Below are positions 16,620 through 25,562 of a stretch of 32,664 bases of DNA, piece by piece. Location of the stretch: positions 1 through 32,664 of the forward strand of contig JAUCQD010000139.1 of the NCBI GenBank assembly GCA_030372945.1, in the 5' to 3' direction. A model generated the notes under the pieces. The model ran no database searches. It had not been told where the DNA came from and saw nothing but the letters and a program-made list of their open reading frames with translations. The stretch comes from Methanothrix sp. GTDB lineage: Archaea > Halobacteriota > Methanosarcinia > Methanotrichales > Methanotrichaceae. Position 1 is the first letter of the stretch; the number at the start of each line of letters is the position of its first letter. The position numbers were made by a program, and so were the translations under genes.

Positions 16620-17611
16620 AGATACTGCTCTTGGCCAACCAGCCGGAGAAGACCACTCGCCTGAAGATGTTCGGTAAGACTTTGCAGTCTCAGGGGCATG
16701 AGGTGATAATTCCCTCTTTTAAAACCAGGAACTGGATCACAATATCCGGCCTGGCAAAGAAGATTACGAAGGAGAAAAAACCGGACGTCGTGCACATCTT
16801 CAACGTTCCCGACGTGATCTATCACGACTTCGCAGCTCTACGAGGAGAAGCTTTCGAAAAGCTCATCTACGACTACAGATCCCCATGGGGCATCGAGGTT
16901 CAGCAGACCTTTGGAGCTCCCGGCAGAGCATTCGCTGAGCACTTCGAGAGAGAGCTGGCGGAGTGTGCGGACATCATCACAACAGTAAATGCTCCGCTGA
17001 AGAGGAAGGTCTCTGAGTATGCACCAGGAAAAGAGGTGCATGTGATTCCCAACTATCCATGCCGCTCTTTCCTAGAGGCGAGGGCCGGCTCCGATGGCCT
17101 GGAATTGGAAGTTGCGCCCGGAAGAGAGCCGATAGTATTCATAGGAAGGATCTGCACCCAAGAAGGGATAGAACAACTTCTGGAGGTTGCAAGAGCCTTG
17201 CCCGAACGGGAGTTCTGGATAATAGGCGGTGGGCCGTTTGCTCAGTGGTACCTCTGGAGAAAGCCCGCGAATGTGAGGGCGCTTGGCTGGCAGCCGCACG
17301 AGAGGATTGCAGCCATTTTGAGAAGAGCAGGGCTCTGCCTGATACCAAGAAAGGAGAACGCTCTGACTGCGTACTCGACTGAAAAAAGTGTCTGGAAGCT
17401 CAACGAGTACCTGGCACTCGGAAAGATCGTAGTTGCCTCTGGCGTGACAGCAGAAGAGCAAAGAAAGAACTTAGTGGTTGTGAAGAGCAGGGAATTGAAG
17501 GACGCGATATTGCAGAGCCTTGAGCGAGAACCAGAGAAGCTAGGAGAGAAGGACTACAGGTTCTGGGAGATGAACGAGAGGACAATCCAAAAGGTGTACG
17601 AAAGCCTCTGA
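16616..17611 (+). CDS. Glycosyltransferase family 1/4-like
   Basis: 331 aa; MKILLLANQPEKTTRLKMFGKTL, KPDVVHIFN, VIPNYPCRSF, FIGRICTQEGIEQLLEVARAL; 4-bp overlap with wecB (TTG start). Confidence 0.85.
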   Translation: MKILLLANQPEKTTRLKMFGKTLQSQGHEVIIPSFKTRNWITISGLAKKITKEKKPDVVHIFNVPDVIYHDFAALRGEAFEKLIYDYRSPWGIEVQQTFGAPGRAFAEHFERELAECADIITTVNAPLKRKVSEYAPGKEVHVIPNYPCRSFLEARAGSDGLELEVAPGREPIVFIGRICTQEGIEQLLEVARALPEREFWIIGGGPFAQWYLWRKPANVRALGWQPHERIAAILRRAGLCLIPRKENALTAYSTEKSVWKLNEYLALGKIVVASGVTAEEQRKNLVVVKSRELKDAILQSLEREPEKLGEKDYRFWEMNERTIQKVYESL

Positions 17612-17615
17612 TGTG

Positions 17616-17654
17616 AAAAAAAATTGCTGCCAGAGCCGCTACTTGCTGGGCAGC
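17616..17654 (-). terminator. Hairpin plus T8 downstream of the solute-binding protein gene (minus strand)
   Basis: On the minus strand GCTGCC...GGCAGC is followed by AATTTTTTTT. Confidence 0.45.
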
Positions 17655-18751
17655 TCCGGGTATACGAAGATCCTTCCCTCTGGATATTCAAGGCCCAGAC
17701 GCTTCAGGTATTCCTTATGAACGCTAATTGGGTCAAGATCCACGCTTGGATGGAGCAATTTTGCCAAATAGGTTATGCCCACGACCTGATCCAGGCCGTT
17801 CAGAACATCCCAGTCCATTATGTAAACTTTGTTCGCCTTGACAGCAGAGATGCCGCTTGCGCCTGAGCGGGACAGGATCTCATTTCTCACATTTTCAAGA
17901 GAGACGGTATCCGGAGAAGGCCCTTCTTGCCAGCCGATCTGTGTTTGGGTCGATGATTGAGTCTGCCTCTTGATTATTACTTCTGGATTTTGGGATATGA
18001 CCCACTCCCAGCCTACTTTAGGATATGCATCATTTAACTTCTTGGCAATATTGTATCCATTGGCCTTGCTCAAAACCTGATCAAAGCCTGAACCCGAGCC
18101 AAGGGTTGAAAGATCTCCTGCTGTAGAACTCCACTCAGCATAAACCTTGGGCTTGTTCTGGTCTTTCACAGCCTGCTCCACATCTGAGATCAAACTATCA
18201 TACCAGTTGATATAATCCAAAGCTGCATCCTCTTTGTTCAGGATCTTGCCCAAGATCTCAATCTCGCGGGTCATGTTCTCAGCCTTGTAAAAGTCCAGAG
18301 CTACTGCCTGGATATTCTTGAAGGGTTTCAATCCCTTCTCCACGGCATAGATGCCGTAGGGCTTGTCTGGATAGCTGTAGCCAATCACTATGATGTCGGG
18401 CTTGATGCTCTCTTCGCCACCCTTCGCGATCTCCCCTATCATCTCATAATCCGGTTGATTCCACTTGCCAACGCTCTGCTTCTTTTTGAGCTGTGGGAAG
18501 TAGTAGCCCTTTTTTGTCACTGTATCAGAGACCCCGACGACCTTGTCCGTTGCACCAAGCATTGTCACTGCCTCAGCAGCATCGGAGTTGAGCACAATCA
18601 CACGTTCCACGGGCACTGTGAAAGTGAGCTCTCTTCCTGCTGAGTCTGTGATGGTCAGGGGATAGTCTGCTCCTGATGCAGCAAATGCGCCCAGGAGGAT
18701 CAGCAATAACAGCGATGAGACTGCCGATATCAGTAATGTTCTATTATTCAT
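17639..18751 (-). CDS. ABC transporter periplasmic/solute-binding protein, iron-siderophore/cobalamin type (PF01497-like)
   Basis: 370 aa; N-terminal signal segment MNNRTLLISAVSSLLLLILLGAFAASGAD, then YPLTITDSAGRELTFTVPVERVIVLNSDAAEAVTMLGATDKVVGVSD. Confidence 0.88.
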   Translation of the reverse strand: MNNRTLLISAVSSLLLLILLGAFAASGADYPLTITDSAGRELTFTVPVERVIVLNSDAAEAVTMLGATDKVVGVSDTVTKKGYYFPQLKKKQSVGKWNQPDYEMIGEIAKGGEESIKPDIIVIGYSYPDKPYGIYAVEKGLKPFKNIQAVALDFYKAENMTREIEILGKILNKEDAALDYINWYDSLISDVEQAVKDQNKPKVYAEWSSTAGDLSTLGSGSGFDQVLSKANGYNIAKKLNDAYPKVGWEWVISQNPEVIIKRQTQSSTQTQIGWQEGPSPDTVSLENVRNEILSRSGASGISAVKANKVYIMDWDVLNGLDQVVGITYLAKLLHPSVDLDPISVHKEYLKRLGLEYPEGRIFVYPELPSK

Positions 18752-18807
18752 TTCAATCCCTCCTTTGATTAGTTAATAATACAGCAGCATAGTTACAACA
18801 TTATTCT

Positions 18808-18836
18808 TAATAACAATTTTGGTTAAATTATTATTG
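18808..18836. promoter_or_regulatory. Imperfect inverted repeat upstream of the solute-binding protein gene; candidate operator
   Basis: TAATAACAATTT-TGGTT-AAATTATTATTG, 10 of 12 arm positions complementary. Confidence 0.35.
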
Positions 18837-18907
18837 GGTGCATCAAATTCAAGGCACCGAGAGGCTAATTTACGCCTGACATCATCCATAACAATTTTGC
18901 CAGAACT

Positions 18908-19618
18908 TTACGGATGCCTGCTGATGTACAGATCCCCGAATATCTCTTCCTGCTCCAGCCATACCTGTTTTCTGTGTGCCATAAACAACAGTGAGATGTA
19001 GTTTGTAACACCATCCTCGCTCTTGCTGTTTATGTCCCGGAACAAGACCTTCTTTCTTCCAACAAACATGTCATCCAGTATGGGTCCTAACGCACGAATC
19101 CGATCTTCAATTCCCTCATCATGAGAAAGATCCAGAGCCTTTTCCTCAGTGCTCGGCCACCTCTCCCGCATCGCCTTCCTGCGGCCTACCATCTCCGCCT
19201 TCTTCAGCTCTGCGATGAGCTCATCCAGGGTTACGGGCCGTTTGGTATGCCGTCTCACAGGCGGCTGGGGAAGCGCATCTACCTGCAGCGTCTCTTGCGG
19301 TCCCAGCTCTTCTGGCTCTTGCTCGCAAGCTTCCTCCTTTTGCCCTTCCAGTGAGTCGGACTTCATGCGCAAAAGGATGCTAGCGTAAAGCAGCGTTCTG
19401 GCGGGGATTCTCAGGTCACGCTTCTGCAGAGAATCGATGTACTGCAGGAACTTCTCAGTGGTTTGAGCAATATCGATCTCCCATGGATCGATCTCGCCTC
19501 GCTTGGCAAGCTCCACCAGAACTTCCGCAGGCTCGCCAAACTCGAACTCATCCTGGCCTTTTCGAGTTTCGTCCGGAGTGGATGGATCTTCTGTCAAGGT
19601 CGCCTCTAGTTGGTACAA
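18908..19618 (-). CDS. scpA: Segregation and condensation protein A
   Basis: 236 aa; AEVLVELAKRGEIDPWEIDIAQTTEKFLQYIDSLQKRDLRIPARTLLYASILLRMKSDSL; overlaps the end of smc. Confidence 0.92.
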   Translation of the reverse strand: MYQLEATLTEDPSTPDETRKGQDEFEFGEPAEVLVELAKRGEIDPWEIDIAQTTEKFLQYIDSLQKRDLRIPARTLLYASILLRMKSDSLEGQKEEACEQEPEELGPQETLQVDALPQPPVRRHTKRPVTLDELIAELKKAEMVGRRKAMRERWPSTEEKALDLSHDEGIEDRIRALGPILDDMFVGRKKVLFRDINSKSEDGVTNYISLLFMAHRKQVWLEQEEIFGDLYISRHP

Positions 19619-22600
19619 ATGCCAGTTACAGTGGACAGGTTGTCCTCCTGCATGGTCACGCCCAGGGTAAACTTCGACTGCATGATCATGGGCTTTCGCA
19701 AGGAGACTACTATGAACTGGGCCCTGTTGGAGATCTTGCCTATCAGCTTGGCCACGCGCTCAACATTGGCCCCATCCAGAAACATATCGATCTCGTCCAT
19801 AGCATAGAAGGGCGCTGGCCGGTACATCTGGATGGAGAATATGAAGGAGAGGGCAGTCAGGCTCTTCTCGCCTCCTGACATGGCCTCCAGACGGTGGAAG
19901 GGCTTGCCTGCAGGCCTGGCCTTGATGCTCATGCCTCCTGAAAGTGGGTCCTCGGGATTTTCCAATATCAGGTCGCCTTCGCCATTGGAAAGCTCCTGGA
20001 ATATCTGCTTGAAGTTCTTGTTGATCTCTGTGAAGCTGGCAAGGAATGCATCTCTCTTCATCTGGTCGTATTTTTCGAGCTTGTCGATGATGGCCTCGCG
20101 CTCATCGCTCAGAGTCGTCCGTCTCTGCTGCAATATGTCGTGCCGCATCTTGACATGATCGTACTCCTCGATTGCCAGCATGTTCACAGGCTCGAGGTCC
20201 AACATGGCCTTTTCCAGGGCCCGGATCTTCTCTGCCACAGTCTCGCTCTGGGGCGGCTCCTCTGTGCAGTCCACGCCGCATGACTCAATCTCTGTGCGCA
20301 GGCCGTTTACCCTTGACTGGATGGCATCTCTGGCCAAGAGCGTGGCCGAAAGTCTGGCATCGATTCGGTCCATCTCCCGCTCTGCCTGATCCACATCCCT
20401 TTGCAGGCTGAGTATGACCTCCAGCAGCTCACCCCTCTCGCCCTTCAGGCCGTGCAGCTCAACCTCTATCTCAGCCTCGCGCTCCCGTGAAGCTTTGAGC
20501 TGCTCTTCCAAAGATAGAATCTCCGCTGCAGCTGCATCTTTGCGCTGCAGAGCATCCATCTTCTGCGCATCCAGAGCCTCCCTTCGAGCCTGAAGCTCCA
20601 ACAACTTCTCCTGGCCGCTCTCCTCCCGAAGCTTGTACTTGAGAATCTCGGCATCTATGCCTGCCAGCCTCTCCTGGAGACGCTTGATCTCCATCTGCGC
20701 GCCGTCGGCTTTTTTGTTCAGTTCTGGAATCTCAGAGCCCGAAAGATCGCCCTCGAGCCTCTCGATCTTCTGCTGCACCTCCCCCAAGACGTCCTCAGCC
20801 TTTTTGATCTCCACATCGAGCTGATCGAGCTTCTCTTTGAAGGTCAAAGACTCTCTCTCAATCTGCATCAGCCGCTCTCGCCTCTCCTGAATGGACTTCT
20901 GCAGCCTGGGCTTGGAGGCAGCGAGCTCGTCGAGCTGGAAGGTCTTCTTGGATATCGCCTTGTTCAGCTCTTCCACCTCCCTGGTAATGCGCGCGATCTG
21001 CTCCTCGACTCGATCCAACTTGTCAAGATTTGTGTTGCGCCCAGACTCTGCCGATGCGATCCTCTCTGACAATTCTTTCAACTTTCTCTCTTCTTCCGCT
21101 GCGAACTTCATCTTCGACCTAAAGTGGCCGCCTGTCATGGCTCCAGACTTCTCAACGAGATCGCCTTCCAGTGTTACCATCCGATATCTGCCCATGAGTT
21201 GCCTGGCATGATTCAGGCTCTCGACCACCAAGGTGTCCCGGAAGACGTACCAGAAGGCCGGCATGAACTTGCGGTCGAAGTCAACAAGGTTCAGGGCAAA
21301 GTCAACTACCCCAGGATGGTTTGGCTTGGATGGGAGGCTGCCCCGATCCAGCTTGTTGAGGGGCAGAAAGGTCGCACGACCGATCTGAGACCTCTTCAGG
21401 TATTCGATGGCATAAGCTGCATCAGCATCCGTGGCTGCAACGATGCTTTGCATTCGCCCTCCTGCTGCTACTTCAAGGGCAGCAGAATAGCGCGAACCCA
21501 CATTTCCAAGCTCAGCTACAGTTCCAAAGAGGCCCTGCAGCATCTGCCTTTTCATTGCCGATCTGACTGCATCCACTGCCCTGCTGTAGCCTGCCTTGTC
21601 CTCCGTTGCCCTCAGACGGCCGTCGGCACGGGCATACTCGCTTTGAAGCCGCTGTAACTCTCTCTCAGCTTCGGCAATCTCCCTGCGAAGGCGCAATCTG
21701 CCTGCTTCCAGGTCGTCCCTGTCGCGCTCCTGCTCCATGGCCTTGCCATTCAGAGCTGCCAGCTCTGTCCTGAGATGCTCTGATTCTTGGTCTGCGGTGC
21801 CCAAAGCATCCATAGCCTCCTTGATGCCCTCGGAGAGCTCCTCCCTCTCCAGGTCGCAGCGTCGCGTAGCATCCAGTAGCCTATCTCTCTCTCTCACCAG
21901 ATCGCTCAGCTTTGCTTTTTCCTCCTCCCGTAGACCACGCGCCCCTGAAAGTTCATCCCTTATGAGAGAGTACTTGGCATCGGCCAAGGCGAGCTTCTCC
22001 TGGGCCATGGAGAGCGTCTCCATCTGGTCGTCCAGTTCACCCTTCAGGCTCGCCCAGCGCAAACTGGCGTCCCTCACCATCTCTGCCAGCTCTTCTAGTT
22101 CCTGGTTTATGTTTCCGATCTGAATGAAGCAGGCCTTCTGCTGTCCCTCAGCCTCAGCAATAGCCATATCGGCCATCTCTCTCCTGCCAGCCTCGCGAGC
22201 TATCTCCCCTTTCAGCTCCTCAATCCTGCGCTTCACCTCAATCTGCTCATCCTCTCCCTTGTGAGTGATCATTGAGCTGAGATTTTGCAGTCGCTCATCG
22301 AGGGCAGCAAGCTTTGCCTTCTTGCCCTCCGACCTATGCAGAAGGTCTTCTTTCTTTGCTTTGAGAGTGAGAACCTCGTCCTCCAGTCCTGAAAGCTCAG
22401 TGGACGCTTCCTTCAGCCTGGCCAGCAGCAAGAAAGCCTCCTGCCTTCTCAATTCCTCGCGGTGGGCCTGGTAGGAGAGGGCTTTGTCGCGTTCTTCCTT
22501 CAACCTGGCAAGCTGCACGCTCACCTCCTCGAGGATGACGTCCACCCTTGCGATGCGCTCGCGCACTACATCCAGCTCATCCATCGCCTTCTTTTTCTTC

Positions 22601-23121
22601 TCGTCGAACTCAGAGACGCCTGCGATCTCATCCACGATCTTGCGCCGTTCCACAGGCGTCATCTCGATGATGCGAGTCACATCGCCCTGCATGACTATGT
22701 TATAGCTCTCTGGGGTGATGCCCGCCTTGGAGAGCTGATCCTGTAGTTCTGCCTGGCTGCATGCCTTTCCATTAAAATAATAAGAAGAAGCGTATTTATC
22801 GTGGTTTACCTTGATCTTCCTGGAGACCTCGATGGTGTCCTGGTCCAAAGGAAAAAGGCGACTCGTGTTATCCAGTCGAACTGTGACCTGGGCATAGTCC
22901 GGGTTCTTGCCGTTCTCTCCACGGTAAATCAGATCGGGAAGCCTCTCGGCACGCATGGCCCGTGAACTGGAGAGGCAAAGTGCAAAGAGCAGGGCATCGA
23001 CGACATTCGACTTGCCGCTACCGTTAGGACCTGTGATCGTCACGAAGTCGTTCTTCAGAGGGACCCTGATGCTCTTCCCAAAGGATTTGAAATTCTTAAG
23101 CTCAACCTCTTTGATGTACAA
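19606..23121 (-). CDS. smc: Chromosome segregation protein SMC
   Basis: 1171 aa; Walker A GPNGSGKSNVVDALLFALCLSSSRAMRAERLPDLI, hinge (GLFGTVAELGNVGSRYSAALEVAAGGRMQSIV), signature LSGGMSIKARPAGKPFHRLEAMSGGEKSLTALSFIFSIQ, Walker B PAPFYAMDEIDMFLD. Confidence 0.97.
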   Translation of the reverse strand: MYIKEVELKNFKSFGKSIRVPLKNDFVTITGPNGSGKSNVVDALLFALCLSSSRAMRAERLPDLIYRGENGKNPDYAQVTVRLDNTSRLFPLDQDTIEVSRKIKVNHDKYASSYYFNGKACSQAELQDQLSKAGITPESYNIVMQGDVTRIIEMTPVERRKIVDEIAGVSEFDEKKKKAMDELDVVRERIARVDVILEEVSVQLARLKEERDKALSYQAHREELRRQEAFLLLARLKEASTELSGLEDEVLTLKAKKEDLLHRSEGKKAKLAALDERLQNLSSMITHKGEDEQIEVKRRIEELKGEIAREAGRREMADMAIAEAEGQQKACFIQIGNINQELEELAEMVRDASLRWASLKGELDDQMETLSMAQEKLALADAKYSLIRDELSGARGLREEEKAKLSDLVRERDRLLDATRRCDLEREELSEGIKEAMDALGTADQESEHLRTELAALNGKAMEQERDRDDLEAGRLRLRREIAEAERELQRLQSEYARADGRLRATEDKAGYSRAVDAVRSAMKRQMLQGLFGTVAELGNVGSRYSAALEVAAGGRMQSIVAATDADAAYAIEYLKRSQIGRATFLPLNKLDRGSLPSKPNHPGVVDFALNLVDFDRKFMPAFWYVFRDTLVVESLNHARQLMGRYRMVTLEGDLVEKSGAMTGGHFRSKMKFAAEEERKLKELSERIASAESGRNTNLDKLDRVEEQIARITREVEELNKAISKKTFQLDELAASKPRLQKSIQERRERLMQIERESLTFKEKLDQLDVEIKKAEDVLGEVQQKIERLEGDLSGSEIPELNKKADGAQMEIKRLQERLAGIDAEILKYKLREESGQEKLLELQARREALDAQKMDALQRKDAAAAEILSLEEQLKASREREAEIEVELHGLKGERGELLEVILSLQRDVDQAEREMDRIDARLSATLLARDAIQSRVNGLRTEIESCGVDCTEEPPQSETVAEKIRALEKAMLDLEPVNMLAIEEYDHVKMRHDILQQRRTTLSDEREAIIDKLEKYDQMKRDAFLASFTEINKNFKQIFQELSNGEGDLILENPEDPLSGGMSIKARPAGKPFHRLEAMSGGEKSLTALSFIFSIQMYRPAPFYAMDEIDMFLDGANVERVAKLIGKISNRAQFIVVSLRKPMIMQSKFTLGVTMQEDNLSTVTGICTN

Positions 23122-23254
23122 AGGTTACCTCCGTTTGCTCGGATTCCTGTAGACTCTTGGCGATGATCAGGACCTCTGGGAGGCCTGCTAACCCGGGATT
23201 TAATGCTTTAACTTAAGTATGTATTCAAGGATGTATATATCATTTTCCTATTCG

Positions 23255-23266
23255 ATGACATGTCAT
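23255..23266. repeat. 12-bp perfect palindrome ATGACATGTCAT between smc and the antiporter gene
   Basis: Read directly; intergenic. Confidence 0.5.
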
Positions 23267-23323
23267 TAAACAGCATTCAATCATGACCAACATAAGCAAT
23301 ATATCTAGATAGATTATTATGGT

Positions 23324-24256
23324 ATGAGCCTCAAAAGGTGTGCTTTGATGCTGGAATACCTCATATTTTTCCTGAGCCTCCTGGCCCTTTTCTTGGGCGC
23401 GAAGTTCCTTACCGATAGTGCCCGACAGATAGCGAGAGCCGCTGGAGTCTCGGAATTCATTATCGGAGCGACCATCGTTGCCTTTGGAACATCCCTGCCT
23501 GAGTTGGCATCATCCATCATCGCAATGCTATCTGGCCATCCGAGCATCGTGGTAGGCAACGCTTTGGGCTCTAATGTTGCCAACATAGGCCTGGCGCTGG
23601 GATTGGCCAGCATGCTTTATCCCATTTATGTAAGCAGACAGATAACGGACATCGATATACCCTTTCTGCTCGCCTCAGTAGTAGCTACGTTCGTTGTATT
23701 CATAGACCTTAGCATAACATGGATTGAAGGCATACTACTGATATCGATGTATTTGGCTTTTATTTATCACGAGATCTCCCAGCATCGCGAACCAGATGAT
23801 ACAACGAATGGAGGGTTTGATTTCAGGCACCTGCTGGGCTTTGTTCTGGGATTGGCACTGCTCTACGTCGGCGCCAGATATCTGGTCTCATCCACACTCG
23901 CCATATCAGACAGCCTGGGCTTGAGTGAATCGCAAATAGCCTTCTTCTTCGTTGCTCTGGGAACATCTCTGCCGGAGATCGCCACTACTCTGATAGCCGC
24001 CAGAAGTGGAAGAGCAGAGATCGCAATGGGCAATGTTCTCGGCTCAAATACATTCAATTCCCTGATAATATTGGGCAGCAGTTCCTTATTTGGCGTGGTC
24101 TCTGCGGATAGTTCATTTCTCTATGCAACCCTCCCTGCCATGACCCTGCTCTCCATCCTTCTGGGTTTCATGTCCATTAATAACACTATCACACGCCTAG
24201 AAGGCACTCTTTTGCTTCTGATCTATTGCATCATCTCCCTAAATCTCATCAGATAG
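23324..24256 (+). CDS. CaCA-family Na+/Ca2+ (cation) antiporter
   Basis: 310 aa; duplicated alpha repeats IVAFGTSLPELASSIIA...GNALGSNVANIGLALG and FVALGTSLPEIATTLIA...GNVLGSNTFNSLIILG. Confidence 0.93.
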   Translation: MSLKRCALMLEYLIFFLSLLALFLGAKFLTDSARQIARAAGVSEFIIGATIVAFGTSLPELASSIIAMLSGHPSIVVGNALGSNVANIGLALGLASMLYPIYVSRQITDIDIPFLLASVVATFVVFIDLSITWIEGILLISMYLAFIYHEISQHREPDDTTNGGFDFRHLLGFVLGLALLYVGARYLVSSTLAISDSLGLSESQIAFFFVALGTSLPEIATTLIAARSGRAEIAMGNVLGSNTFNSLIILGSSSLFGVVSADSSFLYATLPAMTLLSILLGFMSINNTITRLEGTLLLLIYCIISLNLIR

Positions 24257-24296
24257 CCCAAAACCTATTTACCCTCTGCAGGATTCCAAATTCAGT

Positions 24297-25514
24297 ATGG
24301 AGATTCTCGCCGACGTCGGTGGAAGGCCAGGGCTGGACTGCAGAGGCTTTTGCAGCTACTGCTATTTCAGGGGAGTCAAGAGCATACAGCCCTTCGGCTG
24401 CAAGTTTTGCATGCCTTTTAAGAAGGGCTGCGACTATTGCTCCCGCGCCATCGTTGAAGGCTACCCAGGCTTCAAGCCCCTGGACGCAGTCGTCTTCGAG
24501 GTGGCCCAGAAGGCCTATGGCTCGATACCCGACAAGGTCACCATCAGCGGCGGCGGAGACCTGAGCTGCTACCCAGAGCTCTTGCCCCTGGCAAAGATGG
24601 TAGGTCAGGGATTTGTTCCCATCCACTTGGGGTATACCAGTGGCAAGGGCTTTACGCGGGAGAATGAAGCTGAGGCTCTGGTGGAGGCGGGAGTTCGAGA
24701 GGTCTCCTTTACAGTCTTCTCTACAAGGCCAGAGATGCGACGTAAGTATATGGGAGATAGGCATCCAGAGGTAGCACTCTCCAACCTCAAGATCTTCTGC
24801 GAAAGCTGCGACGTTTATTGTGCTGCTGTGTTGATCCCAGGCGTCAACGACGGCCCAGAGCTGGAGAAGACCTGTCGCGACCTGGAGGAGATGGGTGCGA
24901 GGGGGCTGATCCTCATGAGATTCGCCAACGTCCGCGAGCAGGGCTTGATCTTGGGAAATGAGCCCATAATCCCTGGCGTGACGCCCCACACTCTCGAAGA
25001 GTTCAGAAGAATAGTCTCAGAGACCGCAAGCCGGCATAGCTTCCGGGTTACGGGAACTCCTCTTTGGGACCCTGCCACAGGCGCACCATTCGCCCTGGCT
25101 GCGCACCCGGAGGATATCCATAGGCTGCCAGCTTTGCGAAGAGGCGCCACAGTCATCACCAGCAGCGTGGCCCGGCCCATGCTAGAAGCCATCTTTGGAC
25201 AACTTGGCGAAGATGTAAATGTGGTGGCTACATCAAAGGACGTTGGCTGCTTGATCACCATTGAAGATTTTCTGGATTTGGACCTTGCCCAGGTCAAGGA
25301 CACCGTCATCATTCCGGGCCGCACACTGGCCCACGATAAGGAGATAACGAAGATCCTCAGTCGCGACGGCAGGAAGAGGCTCGTGGTCAGGGGTCCGGAT
25401 ATGCTCACAGTCGACGGAGAGATGAGCATCTCCATGAATGCGCGAGAGGTATTGGACTTTGAAGTCGAAGCTTTCAAAGAACTGATCGAGGCCATCAATG
25501 CCCTTGGCGTTTAG
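24297..25514 (+). CDS. mmp10: Methyl-coenzyme M reductase arginine methyltransferase Mmp10 (methanogenesis marker 10, radical SAM)
   Basis: 405 aa; GGRPGLDCRGFCSYCYFRGVKSIQPFGCKFCMPFKKGCDYCSRAIVEGYPGF, matching the Mmp10 cysteine pattern. Confidence 0.88.
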   Translation: MEILADVGGRPGLDCRGFCSYCYFRGVKSIQPFGCKFCMPFKKGCDYCSRAIVEGYPGFKPLDAVVFEVAQKAYGSIPDKVTISGGGDLSCYPELLPLAKMVGQGFVPIHLGYTSGKGFTRENEAEALVEAGVREVSFTVFSTRPEMRRKYMGDRHPEVALSNLKIFCESCDVYCAAVLIPGVNDGPELEKTCRDLEEMGARGLILMRFANVREQGLILGNEPIIPGVTPHTLEEFRRIVSETASRHSFRVTGTPLWDPATGAPFALAAHPEDIHRLPALRRGATVITSSVARPMLEAIFGQLGEDVNVVATSKDVGCLITIEDFLDLDLAQVKDTVIIPGRTLAHDKEITKILSRDGRKRLVVRGPDMLTVDGEMSISMNAREVLDFEVEAFKELIEAINALGV

Positions 25515-25562
25515 CGTTCGAAGATGCGGGAAAATTATTAGTACTTTGATGAGGCCAAAAAA

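Noticed and set aside
21124-21657. 177-aa plus-strand ORF within smc
   Set aside because: Antisense to the SMC hinge/coiled coil; no protein-like pattern.
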